From assembly GCA_020848735.1 (NCBI GenBank), contig JADLHO010000012.1:1-39854 (forward strand): a DNA stretch of 39,854 nucleotides, in the 5' to 3' direction. The notes under the pieces were generated by a model, which was not told where the DNA came from, did not search any database, and was given only the letters and a program-made list of their open reading frames with translations. This DNA comes from Planctomycetota bacterium (GTDB lineage: Bacteria > Planctomycetota > UBA1135 > UBA2386). Position numbers and translations under genes: made by a program. Of the stretch, positions 1 through 7,900 are shown piece after piece; positions within the stretch are counted from its first letter, which is position 1; each line of letters begins with the position of its first letter.

Positions 1-753
1 GCCTGCATCCTCGCCTACCAGGAGATCGACCGGATCGCGGACTGCGTGCGCTCGGCGGCGTTCTGCGAGCAGATCGTCGTGATCGACAGCGGCAGCACCG
101 ACGGCACCCGCGAGTGCGCGGCCGCGCTCGGTGCGGAGGTCGTGCTGCGTGCGCCCTTCCCGGGCTTCAAGGCGCAACGCCAGGCGGCCCTCGACCTCGC
201 GCGCCACGACTGGGTCCTCCTGCTCGACGCCGACGAACGCGTCACCGACGAGCTGCGCGCGCGCATCGTCGAGCAGCAGCGCGCCGGCTTCCCCGCGCAC
301 GGCTACGAGTTCCCGCGGCGCAACCACTACCTCGGCGGGATCGTGCGCCGCGGCCTCTGGTGGCCCGACCGCAAGCTGCGCCTCGTCGATCGCCGTCATG
401 CGCGGGTCGGGGGCGTCGATCCCCACGACGTCGTGGAGCTCCGTGACGGCGCGGCGCCGGCGCGGCTCGAGGCTCCGCTGGAGCACCTGAACTACCGCGA
501 CTTCCGCGCGCACCTGCGCACCATCGACCGCTACACGGCCGAGGCGGCGCGCAACCTCGTCGCGGCCGGGCGGCGCGTCTCGGTCCTCGACCTCGTGCTG
601 CGACCGCCGGCGGTCTTCGTGAAGAGCCTCGTCCTCAAGCGCGGCTTCCTCGACGGCTGGCGCGGCCTGCTCGTCGCCGCGACCGCCTTCTGGTACGACC
701 TCCTGAAGTACGCGCGCGCGCTGCGGCTCGCCGCCAAGCGAGGTCGTCCGTGA
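1..753 (+). CDS. Family 2 glycosyltransferase, WaaE/KdtX-like (5' partial)
   Basis: Transfers a sugar from a nucleotide donor, probably onto LPS core or a similar lipid-linked glycan at the cytoplasmic face of the inner membrane. The reading frame is already open at base 1, so the gene begins before the window and the ATG at base 46 is internal. The GT-A nucleotide-binding segment VVIDSGSTDGT lies near codons 26-36 and the metal-binding DADE near codons 76-79. The spacing and the C-terminal hydrophobic/basic tail (FVKSLVLKRGFLDGWRGLL region) resemble WaaE-type beta-glycosyltransferases. The stop overlaps the GTG start of the next gene by four bases, which suggests translational coupling in one operon. 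The exact sugar and acceptor cannot be read from the sequence. Confidence 0.88.
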   Translation, partial: ACILAYQEIDRIADCVRSAAFCEQIVVIDSGSTDGTRECAAALGAEVVLRAPFPGFKAQRQAALDLARHDWVLLLDADERVTDELRARIVEQQRAGFPAHGYEFPRRNHYLGGIVRRGLWWPDRKLRLVDRRHARVGGVDPHDVVELRDGAAPARLEAPLEHLNYRDFRAHLRTIDRYTAEAARNLVAAGRRVSVLDLVLRPPAVFVKSLVLKRGFLDGWRGLLVAATAFWYDLLKYARALRLAAKRGRP

Positions 754-1940
754 GCGGGTCCCCGCTGCGCGTGCTCCACCTGTTCGCGAACTACAAGTGG
801 ACGGGGCCCGCCGATCCGGCGCTGCGCTGCGCGGTCTGGGACGAGCGCTGCGGTGCGGAGCTCGCCTTCGCGCAGGCGGCCTGGACCCTGCCGGGCGCCG
901 AGCACCGCATGGCGCGCGAACTGTGGAACGCGCGGCTGCCGGTCGTCGCGGGGCTCGAGCTGCGCAAGCACTTCCGGCCGACGAGCATCCTGCGCGACTC
1001 CCGGCGCCTCGCCGCGCGGCTGCGGCGCGACCGCTTCGACGTCGTCCACACGCATCTCCTCGGCGACCACCTGATCGCCGCGCTCGCCCTCCGCGGTCTC
1101 GGCGACGAGCGGCCGGTCCTCCTGCGCAGCCTCTACGACGCCGACGCTCCCAGGCGCGGCTGGCGGAGCTGGCTCGCGTTCGGAGCGACCGACGGCGTGA
1201 TCGTGCCGACCGCGGAGCTCGCCGAGCAGCTCCGGGCCCGCTTCGGCTTCGCGACGGAGCGCGTCCTCGTGCAGGACCCGCCGACCGAGAACTTCCGCGC
1301 CGGGTACCGCGGCGACCTGCGGGCGCGGCTCGGGCTCACGAAGGACGATTTCGTCATCGGCATGACGGCGCGCATCCAGCCGCACCGCCGCTTCGACCTC
1401 GCGTGGGACGTGCTCGCACGGCTGGTCGCCGAGGAGCCGCGGGTGCGCTTCGTGTTGCTCGGGCGCGGCAATGCGGAGGACACGGAACGGCAGGTGCTCG
1501 AGCCGATCCGCAGCCGCGGGCTCGAGCGCCACGCGATCCTGCCGGGCTACCTCTACGAGCCGGAGTACGGCCTCGCCCTGCGCGCGTTCGACGCCTTCCT
1601 CTTCCTCGTTCCGGGCAGCGACGGCACCTGCCGTGCGCTCCGCGAGGTGACCGCGCTCGGCATCCCCGCGGTGGGGACGGAGCGGGGGCTGATCCCCTTC
1701 CTGCTCGGACCGCAGCCGGGCGATGCGACGCTCCAGCCCTGTGGCCTCGCGGTTCCGGAGACGCCGACGGCGCTCGCCGGGGCCCTCCTCCGGCTCGCGC
1801 GGGAGCCGGAGCTGCGCGCACGGCTCGGGGCGGCGGGTCGCGCGCGGGCCCTGCGCAGCGCCGAGCCCGCCGCCGCGGCGCGCCGCCGCCTCGCCTTCGC
1901 GCTGGCCTGCGGGGCTCGGCGCGCGGGAGCCCGGCCGTGA
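750..1940 (+). CDS. Family 4 glycosyltransferase
   Basis: Predicted GT-B retaining glycosyltransferase of 396 residues. The N-terminal Rossmann half opens with the strand RVLHLFANYKWTGPADPALR and contains DVVHTHLLGDH, typical of GT4 acceptor domains. The C-terminal half has the strand VIGMTARIQPHRRFDLAWDV, the VRFVLLGRGN strand, and a donor-binding region ending in REVTALGIPAVGTERG, the place of the usual E-x7-E motif. I chose the GTG at 750 because it overlaps the upstream TGA and gives a complete first strand. It sits between a WaaE-like transferase and a sugar-kinase-like protein, so a role in core or surface oligosaccharide assembly is likely. Donor and acceptor are unknown. Confidence 0.85.
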   Translation: MSGSPLRVLHLFANYKWTGPADPALRCAVWDERCGAELAFAQAAWTLPGAEHRMARELWNARLPVVAGLELRKHFRPTSILRDSRRLAARLRRDRFDVVHTHLLGDHLIAALALRGLGDERPVLLRSLYDADAPRRGWRSWLAFGATDGVIVPTAELAEQLRARFGFATERVLVQDPPTENFRAGYRGDLRARLGLTKDDFVIGMTARIQPHRRFDLAWDVLARLVAEEPRVRFVLLGRGNAEDTERQVLEPIRSRGLERHAILPGYLYEPEYGLALRAFDAFLFLVPGSDGTCRALREVTALGIPAVGTERGLIPFLLGPQPGDATLQPCGLAVPETPTALAGALLRLAREPELRARLGAAGRARALRSAEPAAAARRRLAFALACGARRAGARP

Positions 1941-3049
1941 GCGGCGTCCCGCCCGCGGCGCGCGAGCGCCTCGCCCGCTGGCTCGCGGACTGTGTCGCGG
2001 ATCCGACGCGTCTGCCGGACGGCGTCCGCGTCGTGCAGTCGCGACTCGTCCGGATCGTCGGCTGCGGCGAGCTTCCCGGGCTGGGGACTGCGTATCTGAA
2101 GCTCATGGCGTTCCCGCGCGGCAAGGACCGGCTTCGGTACGCATTCCGCGCCCTGCCGGCCCCGCACGAGGCGGGTCTGCTGCGTCGCGTCGCCGCGGCG
2201 GACCCGGCGCTCGCCGTGCCCGAGCCCCTCGCCGCGCTCGGCCGCCGTCGCTTCGGCCTGCCCCTGGTCTCGGTGCTCGTCACGCGCGCGCTGCCGCTGG
2301 CGACCGAGGGGCCGGCGGCGAGCCTGGCCGAGGCCGCGGAACTCGCGAGCCGCCTCGCCCGCCTCGGGCTCTTCCACCCCGACCTCCAGGCGAAGAACCT
2401 CCCGCGCCTCGCCGACGGTCGACTCGGTCTGCTCGACCTCCAATCCGCGCGCTGGCGTGGCCGCGCCCTCGGCGCGCGCGAGCGGTTCCGCATGGCGGAG
2501 AAGCTCGCCGCCGAGCACCGAGGCGAGGCCCTCGAACCCCTGGCCGAGGCGGGGCTCGTGGCGCACGGCGAGCTCGCGCGCCTCGCGCGGGCGGCCGAGG
2601 CGCAGCGCGCGGACGATCTCGAGCGTCGCATCCGTCGCTGCTGGACGACGAGCACCGAGTTCATCGCGCGCCGCGGCTTCGCGGGCGCGGAGTACCGCCG
2701 CCGCGCGAGTGCCGGTGACGCCGCCGAACAGCTCGCGCTCCGCGGCGGGCGCGAGCTGCGCGCGCTCTGGCTCGGCGACCGCGCCTGCGAGGTCCTCGAT
2801 GGCAGCGCGCCGAGTTTCGTGCGCCTCTGTGCCGATCCGTGGTGGCTCGGCGGTCGGCATCGACTCTATATTTCCGGCCTTGGTGACGTGAGCGTCGTCG
2901 ATCGCCGCCGGTCAGACCTCCTCGATGGTTGTCGGCGATGGCGACGCCTGCGGGCAACCTCGCAGTCCTCTGGCGTTCACGCGCCACACGGCACGACAGG
3001 AGCCACTGGAGCCAATCGGGCGGCCGGAACGACCGTCGGATCGTCGTGA
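1937..3049 (+). CDS. Lipopolysaccharide kinase (WaaP/Kdo kinase)-like protein
   Basis: A 370-residue protein with an atypical protein-kinase-like fold, as in enzymes that phosphorylate Kdo or heptose in LPS core. The visible kinase elements are Lys55 in TAYLKLM (ATP-binding lysine), Glu78 in PHEAGLL, a catalytic loop HPDLQAKN at 147-154 (Asp149, Asn154) and a metal-binding Asp167 in LLDLQSARW that replaces the usual DFG. The GTG at 1937 overlaps the upstream stop (GTGA). The last 35 or so residues are low-complexity (Gly, Thr, Ala) and look unlike the family, so the C-terminus may be extended or slightly damaged. The glycosyltransferase neighbours support a phosphorylation step in surface glycan synthesis. 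The substrate is inferred from context only. Confidence 0.75.
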   Translation: MSGVPPAARERLARWLADCVADPTRLPDGVRVVQSRLVRIVGCGELPGLGTAYLKLMAFPRGKDRLRYAFRALPAPHEAGLLRRVAAADPALAVPEPLAALGRRRFGLPLVSVLVTRALPLATEGPAASLAEAAELASRLARLGLFHPDLQAKNLPRLADGRLGLLDLQSARWRGRALGARERFRMAEKLAAEHRGEALEPLAEAGLVAHGELARLARAAEAQRADDLERRIRRCWTTSTEFIARRGFAGAEYRRRASAGDAAEQLALRGGRELRALWLGDRACEVLDGSAPSFVRLCADPWWLGGRHRLYISGLGDVSVVDRRRSDLLDGCRRWRRLRATSQSSGVHAPHGTTGATGANRAAGTTVGSS

Positions 3050-3061
3050 GCCGCTCGGTCC

Positions 3062-4183
3062 ATGCAATCTGAGCCAAGCCCCAGCATCGACGGCACCGCC
3101 GCGCTCGCCGCGCCTCTCGACCGGCGTCCGACGCGCATCGTCCCGCTCGACACGGTTCCCCGCCGCGTGCTCTTCTTCGGCAAGAGCATGTCGCGCACCA
3201 AGGCGACCGCGGGCCTGGTCGAGGCCCTGAAGGGCGAGGGGCTCGAGGTGCGCTGGGTGAACGTGGCGAAGCAGCGCCGCTGGCTCGGGCGCTCGCTCGC
3301 CTGCCGCCGCGTGGCGCGCGTCTTCGACGGCTTCGAGCCCGACCTCGTCTTCGTGTTCTGTCGCGATCTCCCGCGGCCGCTGCTCGAGCGCTTCGCGCCG
3401 CGCGTGCCGGTCGTGATGTGGTTCGAGGAGCCGATCGACCGCATCGACGAGGGCTACGTCGAGTACATGCGCCACGTGCACGCGGTGTTCATGACGAACC
3501 CCGCCAAGATCCCCTGGCTCTTCGATCAGGGCATCCGCCACGTGGCCTTCACCTTCGAGGGCTTCTCGCCGACCTGGCACCATCCCGTCGACGGCCCGCG
3601 GCGACAGCGCCGCGACCTCGCGTTCATCGGCGGCCCCGGTCGCGACGGCCTGCGTGCGCACTTCCTCGCCGCGATCGCGCGGCAGCACCCGCTGCAGATC
3701 TTCGGCAAGGGCTGGGACTCGTGGCGCCGCCACTACCCGGTGCTCGACGTGCGCGGTCCGGTCGGTCCGCGGGGTTACCGCGAGATCTGCGCGACGACGC
3801 GCATCGTGCTCGGCATCAACCAGATCAACGACGACCCGCTCTACTTCAGCAACCGCACCCTGCTCACGCTGGCCTGCCGCGGCTTCCACCTCACGCATTA
3901 CATCCCGAAGCTCGAGCGCGTCTTCGGCGACGGTGAGCACCTCGCGTGGTACCACGACGTCGACGACTGCCTCGCGCGCATCGATCGCTACCTCGGTGCC
4001 GACGACGAGCGGGCGCGCATCGCGCACGCCGGCTGTGAGCTCGTCCGCCGCGAGCACCAGTTCCAGCAGCGCATCCGCACGATCCTCGGCGTGCTGCGGC
4101 CCGAGTACGCGCGCGCGCCGCTCGCGGTGCCCGATCTGATCGTGCGGCCGCGTGCGAACGGGACCGAGCGCGCGGCGGAGTGA
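3062..4183 (+). CDS. CgeB-like glycosyltransferase
   Basis: A 373-residue GT-B-like protein resembling the CgeB (spore maturation protein) family, whose bacterial members are often found in glycan clusters. Recognisable parts are the N-terminal strand RRVLFFGKSMSRTKATAGLV, the core DLVFVFCRDLPRPLLERF, the phrase VVMWFEEPIDR, and the C-terminal donor domain with DLAFIGGPGRDGLRAHFLAA, LQIFGKGW and YFSNRTLLTLACRGF. The GFHLTHYIPKLERVFGDGEHL segment is typical of the family. The ATG lies 12 bases after the upstream stop and no strong ribosome-binding site is visible. The gene overlaps the following one by GTGA. It probably adds one sugar in the same pathway. Sporulation is not implied. Confidence 0.82.
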   Translation: MQSEPSPSIDGTAALAAPLDRRPTRIVPLDTVPRRVLFFGKSMSRTKATAGLVEALKGEGLEVRWVNVAKQRRWLGRSLACRRVARVFDGFEPDLVFVFCRDLPRPLLERFAPRVPVVMWFEEPIDRIDEGYVEYMRHVHAVFMTNPAKIPWLFDQGIRHVAFTFEGFSPTWHHPVDGPRRQRRDLAFIGGPGRDGLRAHFLAAIARQHPLQIFGKGWDSWRRHYPVLDVRGPVGPRGYREICATTRIVLGINQINDDPLYFSNRTLLTLACRGFHLTHYIPKLERVFGDGEHLAWYHDVDDCLARIDRYLGADDERARIAHAGCELVRREHQFQQRIRTILGVLRPEYARAPLAVPDLIVRPRANGTERAAE

Positions 4184-5313
4184 CCTTGCGCATCCTCCAC
4201 GTCCTGGCCGAGACGGGCTGGTCGGGTGGCGAGGAGCAGCTCGCCCACGTCGTGCGCCGACTCCACGCGCGCGGCCACGTCAACGAGTTCGCCCTCGTGC
4301 CGGGGGCGCGCTTTTCGACCTTCGCGGCCGAGCTCGGGCTGCGCGTGCACGAGGTCGACCTGCGTCGCCCGCTGCGCCACGGCGGTCTCGCCGCACTGCG
4401 TCGCGTCGCGGCAGGGACCGTTCCCGAGCTCGTGCACTTCGGCTGCGGGCGCTCGCTGCTCTGGGGAGGCCTCGCGCTGCGGCGCGCGACGGTGCCGGTG
4501 AAGCTCACCACGCGTCGCATCGACTACCCGATCGGCCGCTGGCCTTGGCATGCCGGTCGCTACCGTCGCCTCGTCGATCACGTGATCGGCAACTGTCAGG
4601 CGGTGGTGGACCGGGTCGTCGCCGCCGGGGTGCCGGCCGAGCGCGTCTCGCTGATCCACGAGGGCATCGACGCCGCGCCGTTCCGCGGCCTCGCGGCCGG
4701 GCGCGCGGCCGCCCGTGAACGGCTCGGCATCCCCGCGGAGGCCCTGCTGGTCGGCTGCGCGGCGACGCTCCGCCCCCGCAAGGGTCAGCGCACGCTGATC
4801 GAGGCGGTCGCCGCGCTCGCGTCGCGTTTTCCGACGCTGCGCCTCGTGCTCGCCGGTTCGGGCGCGGACCAGGCCGCGCTGCGCGCGTTCGCGCAGGCCC
4901 GCGGGGTCGCCGACCGCGTGTCGGTGCCGGGCCCGATCCGCCCGGTGCAGGACCTGCTCGCGGCCTGCGACGTGTTCGCGATGGCCTCGTGGCACGAGGG
5001 CCTCGCGAACGCCTGCCTCGAGGCCGCCGCCGCCTCGCTGCCCCAGGTCGTCTCATCCGCCGGCGGGCTGCCCGAGATCGTCGAGGACGGTGTCAACGGC
5101 TTCGTCGTCCCGCCGGGCGACAGCCGCGCCTTCGCGGACAGACTCGCGCGGCTCCTGGCCGATGACACCCTGCGGCGCTCGACCGGCGAGGCCGGTCGGC
5201 GTCGCGTCGACGAACGATTCACCGTGGAGCGGATGGTCCGCTCGACCGAGGAGCTCTTCGATCGACTCGTCGACCGTGCGCGGACGAGGTCCGCGGCGAC
5301 CGCTGACCGATGA
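4180..5313 (+). CDS. Family 4 glycosyltransferase
   Basis: A complete GT4 enzyme of 377 residues. The N-terminal domain begins ILHVLAETGWSGGEEQL, the classic GT4 opening in which the glycine-rich turn contacts donor and acceptor. The C-terminal domain holds VGCAATLRPRKGQRTLIEA, RLVLAGSGADQAALRA and the signature HEGLANACLEAAAASLPQV with Glu in both positions of the E-x7-E motif, followed by GLPEIVEDGVNGFVVPPGD. It starts with GTG overlapping the previous TGA, and its own stop overlaps the ATG of the heptosyltransferase gene. It closely resembles enzymes that extend LPS core or O-chain, but its specificity is not visible. Confidence 0.9.
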   Translation: MTLRILHVLAETGWSGGEEQLAHVVRRLHARGHVNEFALVPGARFSTFAAELGLRVHEVDLRRPLRHGGLAALRRVAAGTVPELVHFGCGRSLLWGGLALRRATVPVKLTTRRIDYPIGRWPWHAGRYRRLVDHVIGNCQAVVDRVVAAGVPAERVSLIHEGIDAAPFRGLAAGRAAARERLGIPAEALLVGCAATLRPRKGQRTLIEAVAALASRFPTLRLVLAGSGADQAALRAFAQARGVADRVSVPGPIRPVQDLLAACDVFAMASWHEGLANACLEAAAASLPQVVSSAGGLPEIVEDGVNGFVVPPGDSRAFADRLARLLADDTLRRSTGEAGRRRVDERFTVERMVRSTEELFDRLVDRARTRSAATADR

Positions 5314-6380
5314 CACGGATCCTGATCGTCAAGACCGCCGCGCTGGGCGACGTGCTGCGCACGACCTCGATCCTGCCGGGTCTGCTCGAGCGGTACCAGG
5401 ACGCGCAGATCACCTGGGTCACCGCGCTCGGCGCGGAGCCGCTCGTCGCCGCGCACCCGGCGGTCGCGCAGGTCGTCACGGTCGATCCGTCGTCGCAGGA
5501 CTCGCTCGACGCCGCGGCGGCGCGGCTCGGCAACGCGAGCTTCGACCTCGTGCTCTCGTTCGACGACGAGGCGCCGATCTGCCGTTTCGCCTCGCGGATC
5601 CCGGCGCGCGCGCGCAGCGGCGCGTTCCTCGATGCCGCCGGGCGGCGGGTCTACACCGACGACGTCGAACCCTGGTTCGGCATGGGGTTGCTCGCCCGCG
5701 ATGGCAAGCACGCCGCCGACGCGCGCAAGCGCGCGAACACGCGGTCGCACCAGGAGCTCTTCGCGGCGATGCTCGGCGTGCGCCCGGGGCGACCCGAGTT
5801 GCCCCTGTCCGCGGAGGTCCTCGCGCACGCGGCGGCGCGCCTCGACGCGGTCACGCGGCGCGCCCGCGGTCCGATCGTCGGCCTCAACACCGGCGCGGGC
5901 GGGCGTTGGCCGACGAAGGCGATCCCGCCCGAACGCTGCGTCGAGCTCGTGCTCGAGCTGCACCGGCGACGGGCGGGCGCGATCAGCTTCGCCCTGCTCG
6001 GCGGCGCCGAGGAAGCGGCGCGCAACGCGAAGATCCACGCCCTCCTCGCGGCGGCCGCGCCGCGCCCCGACTTCGTCGACACCGGCTGCGCGAACGGGAT
6101 CCCCGAGTTCGCCGCGCTGGTCTCGGGCTGCGATCTCGTCGTGACCTCCGACAGTCTCGGCATGCACATCGCGATCGCGCGGCGCGTGCCGGTGGTCGCG
6201 TTCTTCGCGCCGACCTCCGCCGCGGAGATCGAGCTCTTCGGTGCGGGAGAGAAGGTGATCAGCACCGCGCCCGACTACTGCAGCTACCGCTCCGACGCGG
6301 ACAACTCCTCGATCACCGTCGAGCGTCTCGCGGCGGCGTGCGAGCGCGTGCTCGCGTTGCGCGCCGTCACGCGCTCGTGA
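5310..6380 (+). CDS. Family 9 glycosyltransferase (ADP-heptose:LPS heptosyltransferase-like)
   Basis: A 356-residue GT9 protein of the WaaC/WaaF/RfaF type, which transfers L-glycero-D-manno-heptose from ADP-heptose to LPS core. The N-terminus ILIVKTAALGDVLRTTSILP is the family signature (RxxALGDVxxxxP-like). The C-terminal domain has VGLNTGAGGRWPTKAIPPER and the donor-binding phrase VVTSDSLGMHIAIARRVPVVAFF followed by PTSAAEIELFG. It starts ATGA on the upstream stop, and its 3' end overlaps the oppositely oriented dNTPase gene by 14 bases. It is the best evidence that the operon builds a heptose-containing core. Being the last gene, it marks the end of the operon. Confidence 0.9.
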   Translation: MTRILIVKTAALGDVLRTTSILPGLLERYQDAQITWVTALGAEPLVAAHPAVAQVVTVDPSSQDSLDAAAARLGNASFDLVLSFDDEAPICRFASRIPARARSGAFLDAAGRRVYTDDVEPWFGMGLLARDGKHAADARKRANTRSHQELFAAMLGVRPGRPELPLSAEVLAHAAARLDAVTRRARGPIVGLNTGAGGRWPTKAIPPERCVELVLELHRRRAGAISFALLGGAEEAARNAKIHALLAAAAPRPDFVDTGCANGIPEFAALVSGCDLVVTSDSLGMHIAIARRVPVVAFFAPTSAAEIELFGAGEKVISTAPDYCSYRSDADNSSITVERLAAACERVLALRAVTRS

Positions 6381-7449
6381 CCTTGAGCAGGTAGCGGTCG
6401 GTCATCCCCGCGACGTGGTCGCAGACCACGCGCGCGAGTCCGTCCTTCGGGATCCGGGCGCGCGCCGCCGCCGGGAGCTCGTCGGGTCGCGCCGCGAAGC
6501 GCGCGAACGCGGTCCGGATGTGCTCGCTGCCGCGCTCCATCACGTCGAGCACGCGGCGCGAGCGGTAGAAGCGCGTGCGCAGGAAGGCGAGGAGGTCCTG
6601 GGCGTCCACCGTCGCCTGCGCGCCGTGCGCGATCTCCGGCCGGCGATCGGCGCGCTCGCTCCAGCTGCCGGAACTCGTGCGCACGAGGTCGTCGACGAGC
6701 AGGCCGATCATCGCGCTGATCGTGCGGCCGGTCGTGGTCGCCGGGCGGCTGGCGCAGGCGCGCTGCCAGAGCCGCAGCTCGCCGAGTTCGCCGACGACGA
6801 AGACGCCGGCGCGCAGGCCGTCGTCGAGGTCGTGGCAGAGGTAGGCGATGCGGTCGCAGAGATCGACGACCTTGGCCTCGAGCGGTGCCGGCGGCAGCTC
6901 GCCGCGGAGGTCCGCGGCGAGGGGGAAGCCCTCGGGCACCTTGCCCTTCTGCAGCGCGCGCCGCGTCGGGTAGCAGAGGTTGAGGCCGAGTTCGTTGCCC
7001 GTGCGGTCCTCGAGCAGGTCGACGATGCGCGAACCCTGCGCGTTGTGGCGGAAGCCGCCGTGCTCGGCCATCAGCTCGTTCAGGGCCTCCTCGCCGACGT
7101 GGCCGAAGGGTGGGTGGCCGAGATCGTGGGCGAGTGCGATCGCCTCCGCGAGATCCGGGTTCAGGCGCAGCGCGGTCGCGACGCTCCGCGCCATCTGCGA
7201 GACCTCGAGCGAATGGGTGAGGCGCGTCCGGAAGTGATCGCCTTCGTAGGCGGCGACGACCTGCGTCTTGTGCTGCAGGCGCCGGAACGCCGTGCTGTGG
7301 ATGACGCGGTCGCGATCGCGCTGGAACGCGGTGCGCAGCGGATCGGGAGCCTCGGGCTCACGGCGCTCGGCGTCGCGGCTCTTCTGCGCGTGGCGGGAGA
7401 GCCGGTGCAGCTCCTCGTCCTCGAAGTCCTCGCGCCGGAAGTAGCTCAT
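6367..7449 (-). CDS. dgt: Deoxyguanosinetriphosphate triphosphohydrolase-like HD protein
   Basis: Hydrolyses dNTPs to deoxynucleoside and triphosphate, and so acts in nucleotide pool control. The protein is 360 residues, the usual size of the shorter dGTPase-like clade. It carries the complete HD metal site: His79 in RTRLTHSLEVSQ, His108-Asp109 in AHDLGHPPFGH, and the later Asp in DLCDRIAYLCHDLDD. The N-terminal RDRDRVIHSTAFRRLQHKTQV is a strong family signature. I chose the ATG at 7449 because GGAG lies six bases upstream; an ATG 18 bases earlier lacks a site. The gene is only 21 bases downstream of the terminator hairpin of tRNA-Glu, so its transcription may need read-through or a promoter overlapping the hairpin. 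Confidence 0.93.
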   Translation of the reverse strand: MSYFRREDFEDEELHRLSRHAQKSRDAERREPEAPDPLRTAFQRDRDRVIHSTAFRRLQHKTQVVAAYEGDHFRTRLTHSLEVSQMARSVATALRLNPDLAEAIALAHDLGHPPFGHVGEEALNELMAEHGGFRHNAQGSRIVDLLEDRTGNELGLNLCYPTRRALQKGKVPEGFPLAADLRGELPPAPLEAKVVDLCDRIAYLCHDLDDGLRAGVFVVGELGELRLWQRACASRPATTTGRTISAMIGLLVDDLVRTSSGSWSERADRRPEIAHGAQATVDAQDLLAFLRTRFYRSRRVLDVMERGSEHIRTAFARFAARPDELPAAARARIPKDGLARVVCDHVAGMTDRYLLKVTSA

Positions 7450-7470
7450 GCCGGACTCCAGAAACACGAA

Positions 7471-7500
7471 GAGCCCGCCCGGCTCGCGCCGGACGGGCTC
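7471..7500 (-). terminator. Rho-independent terminator after tRNA-Glu
   Basis: Two 13-base arms (7471-7483 and 7488-7500) flank a 4-base loop. On the minus-strand RNA every position pairs (one G.U) and the loop is GCGA, a stable GNRA tetraloop. On the plus strand the same position would be a C.A mismatch. The minus-strand continuation is TTCGTGTTTCT, moderately U-rich. All of this points to termination of the tRNA transcript, just upstream of the dNTPase start. Confidence 0.75.
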
Positions 7501-7509
7501 TCGTTCGAG

Positions 7510-7582
7510 TACCCCCTAGGGGATTTGAACCCCTGTCCCATGGCTGAGAACCACGTATCCTGGGCCGCTAGACGAAGGGGGC
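7510..7582 (-). tRNA. tRNA-Glu (anticodon CTC)
   Basis: A 73-base cloverleaf is readable on the minus strand. The acceptor stem is GCCCCCT against AGGGGGT with a G1.U72 pair, as in many bacterial Glu tRNAs. The D arm contains TCTAGCGG. The anticodon stem is CGTGG/CCATG around the loop TTCTCAG, giving anticodon CTC for GAG codons. The T arm is AGGGG/CCCCT with loop TTCAAAT, and the discriminator is A. The 3' CCA is not encoded, because the bases after A are CTC. GAG codons are very common in this genome, which fits a dedicated CTC tRNA. Confidence 0.95.
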
Positions 7583-7618
7583 ACGCTGTCGCAAACGCTG
7601 TCGCAAACGCTGTCTCGG
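7583..7618. repeat. 12-base tandem repeat abutting the tRNA 5' end
   Basis: The unit ACGCTGTCGCAA occurs perfectly twice (7583-7594 and 7595-7606) and once degenerately (7607-7618, first eight bases conserved). The array begins at the base next to tRNA position 1, so it occupies the 5' leader and probably the core promoter region of the minus-strand tRNA gene. No other function is visible. Confidence 0.8.
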
Positions 7619-7871
7619 ACGCGGCGCGCGGAACCCAGGGAGGCCGCTCACCGCCCCGACGCGCAGCCCGCGCTCCGCTGCGAGAGCGGAGGCGCACGGC
7701 GGCTCGCCGAGGGGCGCGGAGTCTAGAGCTGGACCGACGCGCGTCAAGCGTCCGCTGGGCACGCCGAGAGGACGATCCGCGCCGCGGGATCCGCGGCCCC
7801 TTCGGCGCCAGTTCGGAGCCAGTTCGGACTCGTCGCTGGCCATGACACGGATCCGCTGGAAGATGCGCGGC
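7619..7871. other. Non-coding interval between tRNA-Glu and epimerase gene
   Basis: No convincing gene is seen; short open frames here are GC-driven and resemble nothing. It should contain the minus-strand tRNA promoter and the plus-strand epimerase promoter. The only clear structure is a perfect 11-base tandem duplication, GCCAGTTCGGA, at 7807-7817 and 7818-7828, about 70 bases before the epimerase start. Confidence 0.5.
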
Positions 7872-7891
7872 CGGACTCCGGTCGGAGTCCG
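7872..7891 (+). promoter_or_regulatory. Leader hairpin just upstream of epimerase start
   Basis: An inverted repeat (CGGACTCC, loop GGTC, GGAGTCCG) gives a perfect 8-bp stem that ends nine bases before the ATG at 7901. There is no U-tract, so it is not an ordinary terminator. It lies where a ribosome-binding site would be, and no Shine-Dalgarno sequence is visible downstream of it, so it may affect translation initiation. The function is inference. Confidence 0.35.
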
Positions 7892-7900
7892 CCTCGAACG

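Noticed and set aside
2912..4057. Minus-strand frame of 381 codons opposite the CgeB-like gene
   Set aside because: It has no domain and a composition typical of antisense frames. The opposite strand encodes a clear glycosyltransferase.
7446..7697. Small minus-strand protein spanning the tRNA
   Set aside because: It would be translated through tRNA-Glu and the terminator hairpin; the composition is Arg/Ser-rich and domainless.
6415..7845. Plus-strand open frame across dgt, the tRNA and the gap after it
   Set aside because: It passes through a tRNA gene and antisense to an intact HD protein, with no recognisable domain.
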